Positions 25,098 through 34,091 of a DNA stretch of 64,000 nt are shown piece by piece; position 1 is the first letter of the stretch, and every line of letters begins with the position of its first letter. The DNA lies in the NCBI RefSeq assembly GCF_014201585.1, contig NZ_JACHES010000012.1, positions 5,544-69,543 on the forward strand, given 5' to 3'. Both the position numbers and the translations under genes were made by a program. The stretch comes from Anoxybacillus tengchongensis (GTDB taxonomy: Bacteria > Bacillota > Bacilli > Bacillales > Anoxybacillaceae). Under the pieces are notes generated by a model. The model ran no database searches. It saw only the letters and a program-made list of their open reading frames with translations, and was not told the origin of the DNA.

Positions 25098-25130
25098 ACC
25101 ACCCTCTGTCGAATGAAGACAGAGGGTGGT
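25098..25130 (+). terminator. Strong hairpin after hpf without T-run
   Basis: Thirteen-bp perfect stem (25098-25110 with 25118-25130, loop GAATGAA). No U tract follows, so it may be a weak terminator, RNA stabiliser or processing site. The Shine-Dalgarno site of the next gene is about 10 nt downstream. Confidence 0.6.
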
Positions 25131-25155
25131 ATACTGTGAAAGGAGGTGAAAAAGG

Positions 25156-25716
25156 ATGGAAGCGATTTTACGCGAAATTTTAGCGAAGCTGACGAATATC
25201 GAAAGTAATTTTCTACAGTTTCAACAAGAAGTGCGTAATCAATTTGTTCGGATTGACGAGCGCTTCGCACAGATTGACGAACGCTTCGCGCAGATTGACG
25301 AACGCTTCGCACAGATTGACGAACGCTTCGCGCAGATTGACGAACGCTTCGTACAGATTGACGAGCGCTTCGCACAGATTGACGAACGATTTGCACAAAT
25401 CGATGCGCGATTTGCTAACATGGAGGCTCGTTTAACCGCGCTTGAACAAGAGATGAAAGAGACAAACAAGCGCATTAGTCGTCTCGAAGAAGAAATGTGC
25501 GATGTAAAGAAGCGTCTTGAACATGTAGAAATACAATTGGCTGACGTAAAAGAAACGGTATATCGTTTAGAAATGCAGTTAGCCAACGATGTACAAACAT
25601 TACTGCAACATATTTATAAAAAGATTGATGAAAAAGGATTTGAAATTTATGCTCTCAACAAACGCCTTCACCACGTCGAAGCAACGATCGAACAACTACA
25701 ATCGCCTCAACGATAA
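25156..25716 (+). CDS. Coiled-coil protein with QIDERFA heptad repeats
   Basis: A 186-residue protein, almost entirely predicted coiled coil. Residues 32-87 are eight 7-residue units of the form QIDERFA, and heptads continue to the C-terminus ([20 protein letters not shown]). No membrane or catalytic motif is seen. A strong ribosome site (AAAGGAGGTGA) is present and a terminator follows, so it is a real, probably single-gene unit between hpf and secA. Function is unknown; similar repeat coiled coils act as scaffolds or spacers, which is only analogy. Confidence 0.75.
   Translation: MEAILREILAKLTNIESNFLQFQQEVRNQFVRIDERFAQIDERFAQIDERFAQIDERFAQIDERFVQIDERFAQIDERFAQIDARFANMEARLTALEQEMKETNKRISRLEEEMCDVKKRLEHVEIQLADVKETVYRLEMQLANDVQTLLQHIYKKIDEKGFEIYALNKRLHHVEATIEQLQSPQR
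25249..25416 (+). repeat. Eight 21-nt tandem repeats in coiled-coil gene
   Basis: Eight 21-nt units encode (R/Q)IDERFA heptads with few base changes. Such in-frame minisatellites can gain or lose units by slippage, changing coiled-coil length in steps of one turn pair. Confidence 0.9.
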
Positions 25717-25723
25717 CATCTCC

Positions 25724-25748
25724 CCAGCGTCTCCTACGCTGGTTTTTT
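25724..25748 (+). terminator. Terminator after coiled-coil gene
   Basis: CCAGCG/CGCTGG stem (25724-25742) with TTTTTT. Confidence 0.85.
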
Positions 25749-25765
25749 CTTTTCTTTCGTATGAG

Positions 25766-25794
25766 TTGTCACCTTTTCCTGTAAGTGATATGAT
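25766..25794 (+). promoter_or_regulatory. Sigma-A promoter of secA
   Basis: TTGTCA (25766-25771), 17 nt, TATGAT (25789-25794), about 38 nt before the secA ATG. Confidence 0.7.
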
Positions 25795-25831
25795 GGTAAT
25801 TAGCGACTATATAAGCAAGGAGCGTTTTTGT

Positions 25832-28336
25832 ATGCTTGGAATGTTCAAAAAAGTGTTTGATCCGAATAAACGGCAAATTGCGCGATTAGAGAAAATTGCG
25901 AATGACATTGATGCGCTCGGTCCGCAAATGGCGCAGCTTTCTGATGGCGAGTTGCGTCAAAAAACTGAAGATTTTAAGGCTCGTCTTGAAAAAGGCGAAA
26001 CGCTTGATGATTTGCTTGTGGAAGCCTTTGCGGTTGTTCGCGAAGCAGCGAAGCGCGTGCTTGGCATGTATCCGTATAAAGTGCAATTAATGGGAGGCAT
26101 CGCGCTTCATGAAGGCAATATTGCCGAAATGAAGACAGGGGAAGGAAAAACGTTAACTGCAACGATGCCGGTATATTTAAACGCATTAACCGGAAAAGGT
26201 GTTCATGTCGTAACGGTGAACGAATATTTAGCGAGCCGTGACGCGACAGAAATGGGTAAGTTATACCAATTTTTAGGATTATCTGTCGGATTGAACTTAA
26301 CGAATATGTCGCGTGAAGAAAAGCAAGCGGCTTACAATGCAGATATTACATACGGAACGAATAACGAATTTGGTTTCGACTATTTGCGCGATAACATGGT
26401 GCTATATAAAGAACATATGGTGCAACGCCCACTTCATTATGCGATCATTGACGAAGTCGACTCGATTTTAATTGACGAAGCGCGTACGCCGCTCATTATT
26501 TCAGGCACAGCGCAAAAGTCTACGAAATTGTACATTCAAGCGAACGCGTTTGTTCGTACATTAAAGCGCGATGTCGATTATACGTATGATGAAAAAACGA
26601 AGAGCGTTCAGCTGACGGAAGAAGGAATGAACAAAGCGGAGCGCGCGTTTGGCATTGATAACTTATTTGATTTAAAACATGTGACGTTAAACCACCATGT
26701 TAACCAAGCGTTGCGCGCACATGTTGTGATGCAGCGTGACGTTGATTACGTTGTGGAAGACGGAAAAATCGTCATCGTTGACCCGTTTACAGGTCGTCTT
26801 ATGCGCGGACGTCGCTATAGCGATGGGCTTCATCAGGCGATTGAGGCAAAAGAAGGGCTTGAAATTCAAAATGAATCAATGACGCTTGCGACAATTACGT
26901 TCCAAAACTATTTCCGCATGTATGAAAAGCTTGCGGGAATGACAGGAACCGCAAAAACAGAAGAAGAAGAGTTTCGCAACATTTACAATATGCAAGTCGT
27001 TGTCATTCCAACAAATAAGCCCGTTATTCGCGATGACCGCCCAGATTTAATTTATCGCACGATGGAAGGGAAGTTTCGCGCCGTTGTCGAAGACATCGCA
27101 GAACGTCATGCGAAAGGACAACCTGTCCTTGTCGGCACGGTATCCATTGAAACGTCTGAATTATTGTCGAGCATGTTAACGAAGCGCGGCATTCGTCATA
27201 ACGTATTAAACGCGAAAAACCATGCGAAAGAAGCAGAAATTATTGCGCAAGCTGGTCAAAAAGGGGCAGTAACGATTGCGACAAACATGGCAGGACGCGG
27301 AACGGATATTAAACTCGGTGAAGGTGTGCGCGAGCTTGGTGGTTTAGCCGTCATCGGTACAGAACGTCACGAAAGCCGCCGCATCGACAACCAATTGCGC
27401 GGTCGTTCTGGTCGTCAAGGAGACCCTGGGGTATCGCAATTTTACTTGTCGCTCGAAGATGAGCTCATGCGTCGCTTCGGTTCAGAAAATATGATGGCCA
27501 TGATGGATCGTTTAGGCATGGACGATTCACAGCCAATTCAAAGTAAAATCGTATCAAAAGCGGTTGAATCTGCGCAAAAACGTGTAGAAGGAAACAACTT
27601 TGATGCACGGAAACAACTGTTGCAGTACGACGATGTATTGCGTGAACAACGTGAAATTATTTATCGTCAACGTTTCCAAGTACTTGATTCAGAAAACTTG
27701 CGCGATATCGTTGAAAAAATGATTCAATCCGTGATTGAGCGCGTCGTGCGTATGCATACGCCAGATGAAGAGATGCCGGAAGAATGGAATGTGCAAGCGA
27801 TCGTTGATTATGTGCAGGCGAATCTTCTTCCTGAAGGAGACGTGACGATCAACGATTTGCGCGGCAAAGATCCAGAAGAAATGATTGAATTCATTTGGAA
27901 CAAAGTGCGTGCGCGTTACGATGAAAAAGAAAGCCGCATTCCAGTGGAACAAATGCGCGAGTTTGAACGCGTGATCGTTTTACGTGCGGTCGATATGAAA
28001 TGGATGGAACATATCGATGCGATGGAACAGCTTCGCCAAGGCATTCATTTACGTGCGTACGGTCAAATTGATCCATTGCGTGAATATCAAATGGAAGGCT
28101 ATGCGATGTTTGAAGCGATGATCGCTTCTATTGAAGAAGAAGTCGCCCGCTACATTATGAAAGCGGAAATTGAAAGCAACCTTGAACGACAAGAAGTAGC
28201 CAAAGGAGAAGCGGTTCATCCGAAAGAAGGCGAAGAAGTGAAACGCAAACCGGTGAAAAAAGCGGTGGAAGTCGGCCGAAATGATCCGTGCCCGTGCGGA
28301 AGCGGGAAAAAATATAAACATTGTTGCGGACGATAA
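25832..28336 (+). CDS. secA: Preprotein translocase ATPase SecA
   Basis: An 834-residue SecA, motor of Sec-dependent secretion. Motifs include Walker A ([15 protein letters not shown]), DEAD-type box ([20 protein letters not shown]), helicase motif ([12 protein letters not shown]), [11 protein letters not shown] and the C-terminal zinc site ([14 protein letters not shown]). The open frame extends upstream, but ATG 25832 with AAGGAGCG fits the conserved start [10 protein letters not shown]. It has its own promoter. prfB follows after a short gap. Confidence 0.98.
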   Translation: MLGMFKKVFDPNKRQIARLEKIANDIDALGPQMAQLSDGELRQKTEDFKARLEKGETLDDLLVEAFAVVREAAKRVLGMYPYKVQLMGGIALHEGNIAEMKTGEGKTLTATMPVYLNALTGKGVHVVTVNEYLASRDATEMGKLYQFLGLSVGLNLTNMSREEKQAAYNADITYGTNNEFGFDYLRDNMVLYKEHMVQRPLHYAIIDEVDSILIDEARTPLIISGTAQKSTKLYIQANAFVRTLKRDVDYTYDEKTKSVQLTEEGMNKAERAFGIDNLFDLKHVTLNHHVNQALRAHVVMQRDVDYVVEDGKIVIVDPFTGRLMRGRRYSDGLHQAIEAKEGLEIQNESMTLATITFQNYFRMYEKLAGMTGTAKTEEEEFRNIYNMQVVVIPTNKPVIRDDRPDLIYRTMEGKFRAVVEDIAERHAKGQPVLVGTVSIETSELLSSMLTKRGIRHNVLNAKNHAKEAEIIAQAGQKGAVTIATNMAGRGTDIKLGEGVRELGGLAVIGTERHESRRIDNQLRGRSGRQGDPGVSQFYLSLEDELMRRFGSENMMAMMDRLGMDDSQPIQSKIVSKAVESAQKRVEGNNFDARKQLLQYDDVLREQREIIYRQRFQVLDSENLRDIVEKMIQSVIERVVRMHTPDEEMPEEWNVQAIVDYVQANLLPEGDVTINDLRGKDPEEMIEFIWNKVRARYDEKESRIPVEQMREFERVIVLRAVDMKWMEHIDAMEQLRQGIHLRAYGQIDPLREYQMEGYAMFEAMIASIEEEVARYIMKAEIESNLERQEVAKGEAVHPKEGEEVKRKPVKKAVEVGRNDPCPCGSGKKYKHCCGR

Positions 28337-28365
28337 GTGAGGGATGTTCCCTCGCTTTCGTTATG

Positions 28366-28394
28366 TTGCGTCCGCCGAGACGTTTGCATACAAT
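28366..28394 (+). promoter_or_regulatory. Possible sigma-A promoter of prfB
   Basis: TTGCGT (28366-28371), 17 nt, TACAAT (28389-28394), 20 nt before the prfB ATG. It may allow prfB expression apart from secA. An imperfect GAGGGATGTTCCCTC hairpin at 28346-28354 region precedes it. Confidence 0.5.
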
Positions 28395-28413
28395 AATGGT
28401 TGAGGTGAAGGAC

Positions 28414-29524
28414 ATGATTGATTTAGTAGAAATTAAGCAAGAGCTTGAAAAAATGGCTAAGCGATTAGCGGATATTAGGGGGTCTCTTTGACCTCGAAAC
28501 GAAAGAAGCGCGCATTGAACAACTAGAAGCTCAAATGGCCGCGCCTCATTTTTGGGATGATCAAAAAGCAGCTCAAGCGGTAATTAGTGAGGCAAATGCG
28601 CTCAAAGATTTAGTCGGTGAGTTTCGCTCACTGGAAGAGCGGTTCGAAGATTTAGAAGTGACATACGAGCTCGTGAAAGAAGAGCCAGATGAAGATTTAC
28701 AAAAAGAACTCGTAGCTGAGGCGAAAAAACTATCGAAAGACTTTAGCGAATTTGAACTGCAGCTCCTATTAAATGAACCGTACGATAAAAATAATGCCAT
28801 TTTAGAGCTTCATCCTGGCGCAGGCGGAACAGAGTCGCAAGATTGGGCGTCGATGTTGTTGCGTATGTACACGCGCTGGGCAGAGAAAAAAGGATACAAA
28901 GTGGAAACTCTCGATTATTTGCCTGGTGAGGAAGCGGGAATTAAAAGCGTCACGTTGTTAATTAAAGGGCATAATGCATACGGATATTTAAAAGCGGAAA
29001 AAGGTGTTCACCGCCTCGTCCGCATTTCACCGTTTGACGCTTCCGGACGCCGTCATACGTCATTCGTTTCATGCGAAGTTGTACCAGAATTTGACGAAAA
29101 CATCGAAGTCGACATCCGTCCGGATGAAATTAAAGTCGATACGTATCGTTCAAGTGGTGCTGGCGGTCAGCACGTCAATACGACAGATTCGGCTGTGCGT
29201 ATTACACATATCCCGACAGGCATTGTCGTTACATGTCAATCGGAGCGTTCGCAAATTAAAAACCGCGAAAAAGCGATGAATATGTTAAAGGCGAAATTGT
29301 ATCAAAAGAAATTGGAGGAACAACAGGCGGAGCTCGCAGAAATTCGCGGTGAACAAAAAGAAATTGGCTGGGGAAGCCAAATTCGTTCTTATGTGTTTCA
29401 TCCGTATTCGCTTGTAAAAGATCATCGAACAAACACGGAAGTCGGAAACGTACAAGCGGTGATGGACGGAGAAATTGATGTCTTTATTGATGCATATTTA
29501 CGCTCAAAATTAAAACAAGGGTGA
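28414..29524 (+). CDS. prfB: Peptide chain release factor 2 with programmed +1 frameshift
   Basis: RF2 ends translation at UGA and UAA. Frame 1 runs 25 codons ([20 protein letters not shown]...) to an in-frame TGA at 28489. The shift site is CTT TGA C with AGGGGG just upstream, the classic RF2 autoregulatory +1 site; translation resumes at 28490 as [11 protein letters not shown]. Total about 369 residues. The GGQ motif ([15 protein letters not shown]) that enters the peptidyl transferase centre is intact. The +1 shift is favoured when RF2 is scarce. The two-frame structure is normal, not a mutation. Confidence 0.97.
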
Positions 29525-29549
29525 CCTAGATTTTTTAGGTCACCTTTTT
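29521..29549 (+). terminator. Terminator after prfB
   Basis: GTGACCTA (29521-29528) pairs with TAGGTCAC (29536-29543), followed by CTTTTT. The stem includes the stop codon. Confidence 0.85.
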
Positions 29550-29605
29550 CTTCTTCCTATATGAACTTCACTATATTAAATCATTATTGCGTTAATTCGA
29601 TGTCA

Positions 29606-29634
29606 TTTACTTCCTATACCGGACATGCTATACT
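29606..29634 (+). promoter_or_regulatory. Sigma-A promoter of yvjA
   Basis: TTTACT (29606-29611), 17 nt, TATACT (29629-29634), 22 nt before the start codon. Confidence 0.55.
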
Positions 29635-29655
29635 CACGAGGGAAGGTGAGAAAGC

Positions 29656-30516
29656 ATGCGTAAAAGAAACAATATAACAAATCCATTGATTGAAAAAATA
29701 TTGGAATACGTATACATTCTTGTCGGCTCGGCCGTTGTGGCTGTTGCATTCAATTTATTTTTACTTCCGAATCGTGTCGCATCAGGTGGGGTAAGCGGTA
29801 TTAGTACCATTTTGCATGCGACGCTCGGTTGGCAGCCTGCTTATGTACAATGGTCGCTCAACATTCCGCTATTTATTGCAGGCGTGTTGCTGCTTGGAAA
29901 ACAGTTCGGTGTCAAAACGTTAGTTGGCACTGCTTTTTTGCCGTTTGTCGTTTATTTAACGCATGACATGGCGCCAGCAACGAACGATCCATTACTTGGA
30001 GCACTATTTGGCGGCATCGGTGTCGGCATAGGATTAGGCATTGTATTCCGCGGTCGCGCATCGACAGGGGGCACCGATTTAGCTGCTCAAATTATTCATA
30101 AATATACGGGCTTATCGTTAGGAACGTGCGTCATTTTAATTGATGGCTTAATTGTTTTAACAGCCGCTTTTGTATTTGATTTGGAACGTGCGTTATATGC
30201 ATTAATTGCGTTATTTGTTACAAGTAAAACCATTGATTTTGTTCAAGTTGGCTTTGGTAATTCAAAAATGGCAATGATTATTACAAACAAAGAAGAAGAA
30301 GTGCGTGAAGCGATTTTGCATAAAATTGACCGCGGTGTGACAAAACTACATGCATACGGTGGGTATACAGAGCAAGAAAGACCTGTTTTCATGTGTGTTG
30401 TAGCACAAAGTGAGTTCACAAAATTGAAACAATTAGTCAAAACCATTGACCCGTCTGCGTTTGTTGTTGTTATGGACGCAGCAGAAGTGCTTGGGGAAGG
30501 ATTTAAACGTGCCTAA
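29656..30516 (+). CDS. yvjA: YitT/YvjA family membrane protein
   Basis: A 286-residue integral membrane protein of the YitT family (DUF161 plus C-terminal DUF2179). About five to six transmembrane segments lie in residues 15-205 (LVGSAVVAVAFNLFLLP, LFGGIGVGIGLGIVF, RASTGGTDLAAQII), and the soluble C-terminal domain (~215-286; MAMIITNKEEEVREAILHKI) resembles a small ligand-sensing fold. Transport substrate is unknown. Location between prfB and cccB matches yvjA of Bacillus subtilis. Confidence 0.88.
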   Translation: MRKRNNITNPLIEKILEYVYILVGSAVVAVAFNLFLLPNRVASGGVSGISTILHATLGWQPAYVQWSLNIPLFIAGVLLLGKQFGVKTLVGTAFLPFVVYLTHDMAPATNDPLLGALFGGIGVGIGLGIVFRGRASTGGTDLAAQIIHKYTGLSLGTCVILIDGLIVLTAAFVFDLERALYALIALFVTSKTIDFVQVGFGNSKMAMIITNKEEEVREAILHKIDRGVTKLHAYGGYTEQERPVFMCVVAQSEFTKLKQLVKTIDPSAFVVVMDAAEVLGEGFKRA

Positions 30517-30575
30517 CGTAAAAATGATACGATATAATAGAAATGTATGAAAATGTTTACAAGGGGGATTTATGT

Positions 30576-30902
30576 ATGAAGAAAAAACTACTTAGTTTAT
30601 TTGCTGGTACAGCGATTGTGTTAGCAGCCTGTGGTGGAGGGGATAGCACGAGCGAAAAACCAGCAAATGGTGGCGGAAATACAGCTTCAGCTGCGGAAGC
30701 CGTTTACAAAAAATCATGTGCAAGTTGCCACGGACAAAACTTAGAAGGTGGCGTTGGTCCAGCCCTCGATAAAGTGGGCGGAAAATATTCACAAGAAGAA
30801 ATTAAAAACATTATCGCAAACGGTCGTGGTGGCATGCCAGGAGGCTTAGTCCAGGGTGACGATGTCGATAAATTAGCTGAATGGCTAGCGGCGAAAAAGT
30901 AA
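30576..30902 (+). CDS. cccB: Cytochrome c-551 lipoprotein
   Basis: A 108-residue membrane-anchored cytochrome c. A lipobox (LAAC at residues ~16-19) marks it as a lipoprotein, followed by a flexible G/S/N-rich linker. The haem motif CASCH and a distal methionine (GGMPGG) give a standard c-type haem site. It carries electrons on the outer face of the membrane. AAGGGGG precedes the ATG. A TATAAT box lies at 30533-30538. Confidence 0.93.
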   Translation: MKKKLLSLFAGTAIVLAACGGGDSTSEKPANGGGNTASAAEAVYKKSCASCHGQNLEGGVGPALDKVGGKYSQEEIKNIIANGRGGMPGGLVQGDDVDKLAEWLAAKK

Positions 30903-30934
30903 GAGGATGCGTCCATGTGCATCCTCTTTCTATT
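30902..30934 (+). terminator. Terminator after cccB
   Basis: AGAGGATGC/GCATCCTCT stem with loop GTCCATGT, then TTCTATTT. The weak T tract may allow read-through into ftsE. Confidence 0.7.
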
Positions 30935-31062
30935 TGTAACAGTCTTGAAATATAACTGTAAATAAAATTCACCCCCTTTCTGTCAGAAATGATGATATAA
31001 TGAACAAGGTAAGAATTTTGCAGGAATATGTAGAAAAAGATCGAATAATTAGGTGGTTGCTT

Positions 31063-31749
31063 ATGATCGAAATGCAAGATGTATATAAAACATACCCGAA
31101 CGGAGTCATTGCATTAAACGGGATTTCTGTTCGCATTAAACAAGGAGAATTTGTATATGTCGTCGGTCCGAGCGGTGCTGGGAAATCGACGTTTATTAAA
31201 ATGATGTATCGCGAAGAAAAGCCGACAAGCGGCAAAATTATGATTAACGGTGTGAATTTAGCCAATATAAAAGATAGCAAAGTGCCGTTGCTTCGCCGGA
31301 ATATCGGCATCGTATTCCAAGACTTCAAACTACTTCCAAAGTTAACGGTATATGAAAACGTAGCGTTTGCTTTGGAAGTGATTGAAGAATCCCCAAAAAA
31401 CATTCGTAAACGTGTTATGGAAGTGCTTGACCTAGTAAGATTAAAACATAAAGCGCGCTTTTATCCCGATGAATTATCTGGCGGAGAACAGCAGCGCGTG
31501 TCGATTGCGCGCTCGATCGTTAACAATCCGACAATTGTTATTGCTGATGAGCCGACTGGAAATTTAGATCCTGACACATCTTGGGAAATTATGGATATTT
31601 TCGAGCGCATTAATGATCGCGGAACAACGATTGTCATGGCGACGCACAACCGTGAAATCGTCAATACGATTCGTAAGCGCGTCATTGCGATTGAACGCGG
31701 TAAAATTGTCCGCGATGAAGTGAAGGGAGAGTATGGTTATGAAGCTTAA
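31063..31749 (+). CDS. ftsE: Cell division ATP-binding protein FtsE
   Basis: A 228-residue ABC ATPase. Walker A (GPSGAGKSTFIKMMYREE), signature (LSGGEQQRVSIARSI) and Walker B (IVIADEPTGNLD) are complete. FtsE with FtsX forms a mechanotransmission complex that activates cell-wall hydrolases. ATG 31063 has AGGTGG upstream; the longer frame is not needed. It overlaps ftsX. Confidence 0.97.
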   Translation: MIEMQDVYKTYPNGVIALNGISVRIKQGEFVYVVGPSGAGKSTFIKMMYREEKPTSGKIMINGVNLANIKDSKVPLLRRNIGIVFQDFKLLPKLTVYENVAFALEVIEESPKNIRKRVMEVLDLVRLKHKARFYPDELSGGEQQRVSIARSIVNNPTIVIADEPTGNLDPDTSWEIMDIFERINDRGTTIVMATHNREIVNTIRKRVIAIERGKIVRDEVKGEYGYEA

Positions 31750-32632
31750 CACCCTTCGTCGTCATTTCCGTGAAAGTTTAAAAAGTCTCGGAAGAAACGG
31801 TTGGATGACGTTTGCGTCTATTAGTGCGGTGACGGTGACGCTCTTGCTTGTTGGGGTGTTTCTCGTCATTATGCTCAATATCCAACATATTACGAAGCAA
31901 ATTGAGCGCGACGTCGAAATTCGTGTACATGTTGATTTAAGTGCAACAGAAGCGGATAAAGATGCGCTTCGAGCCAAGCTTGAAGCTCTTTCTGGCGTGG
32001 AAAAAGTAACGTATTCATCTAAGGATGAAGAATTGCAAAAGTTGATCGACAGTTTTGGAGAAGACGGGAAATCGTTTCGTTTGTTTGAGCAGGACAATCC
32101 GTTAAGCGATGTATTTATCGTTAAAGCAAAAAACCCACTCGATACAGCAACAATCGCTAAGCAAATTGAAACGTTTCCTTCCGTTGGCAAAGTGAAATAC
32201 GGAAAAGGGCAAATTGAAAAACTATTTGCCGCTACGAAAACGATTCGTAATGTCGGATTAGCGCTTATTATTGGGTTGTTATTTACAGCGATGTTTCTCA
32301 TCTCAAATACAATTAAAATTACCATTTTTGCTCGTCGTCGCGAAATTGAGATTATGAGATTAGTAGGTGCGACAAACGGGTTTATTCGTTGGCCGTTTTT
32401 CCTCGAAGGGCTATGGCTTGGCGTTTTCGGAGCGATTGTTCCAATTGCGATCGTTCTTTCTGCTTACTCTTATGTATTTGATTTACTATATCCAAAGTTG
32501 AAAGATACATTTTTTCAATTGCTTCCGTTTTATCCATTCGCATGGCAATTGGCGGCTGTGCTCGTCTTATTAGGTGCATGCATCGGCATGTGGGGAAGCA
32601 TGATGTCCGTCAGACGATTTTTAAAAGTATAG
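31739..32632 (+). CDS. ftsX: Cell division membrane protein FtsX
   Basis: A 297-residue protein with four transmembrane segments: one near residues 20-45, then an external loop (~50-165) that contacts the hydrolase, then three C-terminal segments (LALIIGLLFTAMFLISNTIK and following). It overlaps the ftsE stop. ATG 31739 fits GGGAG spacing better than ATG 31733. The next gene encodes a peptidoglycan hydrolase, its likely partner. Confidence 0.96.
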   Translation: MKLNTLRRHFRESLKSLGRNGWMTFASISAVTVTLLLVGVFLVIMLNIQHITKQIERDVEIRVHVDLSATEADKDALRAKLEALSGVEKVTYSSKDEELQKLIDSFGEDGKSFRLFEQDNPLSDVFIVKAKNPLDTATIAKQIETFPSVGKVKYGKGQIEKLFAATKTIRNVGLALIIGLLFTAMFLISNTIKITIFARRREIEIMRLVGATNGFIRWPFFLEGLWLGVFGAIVPIAIVLSAYSYVFDLLYPKLKDTFFQLLPFYPFAWQLAAVLVLLGACIGMWGSMMSVRRFLKV

Positions 32633-32651
32633 AAAGAGAGAGGGGTTTACG

Positions 32652-33917
32652 GTGCGAAAAAGATGGGGAACGATTGTGGTAGCTTTGACGCTGCTTGTTT
32701 CAACTGTTGCTTCGCCCGCGTATGCGGTAACGAAACGCGATATTCAACAAAAGAAACAACAAATTCAAAATGTGCAACAAAAGCAGTCATCAATTGAAAG
32801 CAAACTAGAACAGTCACAACAAGAAATTGCTCGGTTAAAAGCTGAACAAGAAAAAGTGAATGCGGAAATCAAAAAACTTGATTTAGCTGTGGAAGAAACG
32901 AGCGCTAATATTCGTGCAAAACAACAAAATATTGAAGAAACAAAGCAGCAAATTGTTGCGCTTCGAAAAGAAATTGAGGAAGTGACAGCGCGCATTGAAC
33001 AGCGTAACGAATTGTTGAAAGAACGTGCTCGTTCATTACAAGAAAGCGGCGGTGTCGTGAGCTATTTAGACGTATTGCTCGGGGCGAAAAGTTTTAGCGA
33101 CTTTATTGACCGAATGAGTGCGGTGGCGACCATTTTTGAGGCGGATCGTCAAATTATTAAAGAGCAGGAAGCTGATAAAGCGTTAAAAGAGACAAAAGAG
33201 CAACAATTAAATGACAACTTAGTTCGCCTACAAGAACAGCTCAATGAGTTACAAAAACTAAAACAAATGTTAAACGAACAAATTGCCGCAAAAGAGAAAT
33301 TAATGGCGCAGTTAAAAGAACAACAAAAACATGAAGAAGAAAAGCAGCTCGCGTTAGAAGAAGAAAAAGAGTTGCTTGAAAAACAAGAAGCTGCGATGAA
33401 AAACCAATTACAAGAAATGATTCGTCGTCAAAAAGAGCAAGAAGAAGCACGGAAACGCGCATTATCTAGTCGCGGATCGTCTGAAAGCGACTCAGGTAGC
33501 TTGCCGCCTGTGTCTGACGGTGCATTTATGCGTCCAGCAAACGGTCCAATTACATCGACATTTGGGCCGCGTTGGGGTGAATTCCATTACGGCATTGATA
33601 TTGGTAAACGTGGTTCTAGCGTTCCTGTCGTTGCGGCAGCTGACGGTTACGTGTATAGCTCATATTATTCGAGCACATATGGAAATGTCATTTTTATTAT
33701 GCACTATATTGATGGAAAAATGTTTACAACCGTATATGCCCACTTGGAAACAAGACTTGTTGGAGAGAAACAAATGGTGAAAAAAGGTCAAATGATAGGT
33801 TATATGGGGAATACTGGGCGCTCTACTGGGCCGCACTTGCATTTTGAATTGCATCGCGGACCTTGGAATGCGTCGAAATCAAATGCGGTAGACCCAATGC
33901 AATACGTTCCGTTTTAA
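32652..33917 (+). CDS. Coiled-coil M23 peptidoglycan endopeptidase, likely FtsEX partner
   Basis: A 421-residue secreted protein. A signal peptide (~1-25, ending SPAYA) is followed by long coiled coils (~30-285) and a C-terminal M23/LytM domain: HYGIDIGKRGSSVPVVAA, then HLHFELH. The second metal site (HYGID, HxxxD) and HLH are present, so catalysis is plausible. The design (coiled coil plus hydrolase) is that of EnvC/PcsB-type proteins controlled by FtsEX. It follows ftsX by 19 nt with GTG start after GAGGGG. Confidence 0.9.
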   Translation: MRKRWGTIVVALTLLVSTVASPAYAVTKRDIQQKKQQIQNVQQKQSSIESKLEQSQQEIARLKAEQEKVNAEIKKLDLAVEETSANIRAKQQNIEETKQQIVALRKEIEEVTARIEQRNELLKERARSLQESGGVVSYLDVLLGAKSFSDFIDRMSAVATIFEADRQIIKEQEADKALKETKEQQLNDNLVRLQEQLNELQKLKQMLNEQIAAKEKLMAQLKEQQKHEEEKQLALEEEKELLEKQEAAMKNQLQEMIRRQKEQEEARKRALSSRGSSESDSGSLPPVSDGAFMRPANGPITSTFGPRWGEFHYGIDIGKRGSSVPVVAAADGYVYSSYYSSTYGNVIFIMHYIDGKMFTTVYAHLETRLVGEKQMVKKGQMIGYMGNTGRSTGPHLHFELHRGPWNASKSNAVDPMQYVPF

Positions 33918-33942
33918 AGCACAGCTTATTTGCTGTGCTTTT
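33917..33942 (+). terminator. Terminator after M23 peptidase
   Basis: AAGCACAGC/GCTGTGCTT stem followed by TT; overlaps the stop codon. Confidence 0.8.
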
Positions 33943-33951
33943 GCGCATTAG

Positions 33952-33980
33952 TTGAGAAAATCAGACGTTCGGTGTAAAAT
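33952..33980 (+). promoter_or_regulatory. Sigma-A-like promoter of ctpB
   Basis: TTGAGA (33952-33957), 17 nt, TAAAAT (33975-33980). Confidence 0.5.
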
Positions 33981-34037
33981 AAATACATCTTTATAAGTTA
34001 TGAACGGTACAAGCTATTCATATAATGAAAGCAAACA

Positions 34038-34060
34038 GGCATCGCACACGGTGTGATGCC
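34038..34060 (+). promoter_or_regulatory. Leader hairpin upstream of ctpB
   Basis: GGCATC(G)CAC pairs with GTGTGATGCC over a tiny loop and is followed by TTTC. It lies in the untranslated leader about 30 nt before the ctpB start and could be an attenuator or a stability element. Confidence 0.45.
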
Positions 34061-34091
34061 TTTCATGTATCGAAGGGTGAGGAGGCACAAT

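Noticed and set aside
25249-25416. CRISPR array
   Set aside because: The 21-nt units are contiguous, without spacers, and encode regular heptads in a translated gene.
25076-25586. Antisense repeat proteins opposite the coiled-coil gene
   Set aside because: They are shadows of the 21-nt repeats; the + strand frame has the ribosome site and a sensible coiled coil.
28414-28491. Nonsense mutation in prfB
   Set aside because: The TGA is the known programmed +1 frameshift site of RF2 with its upstream AGGGGG.
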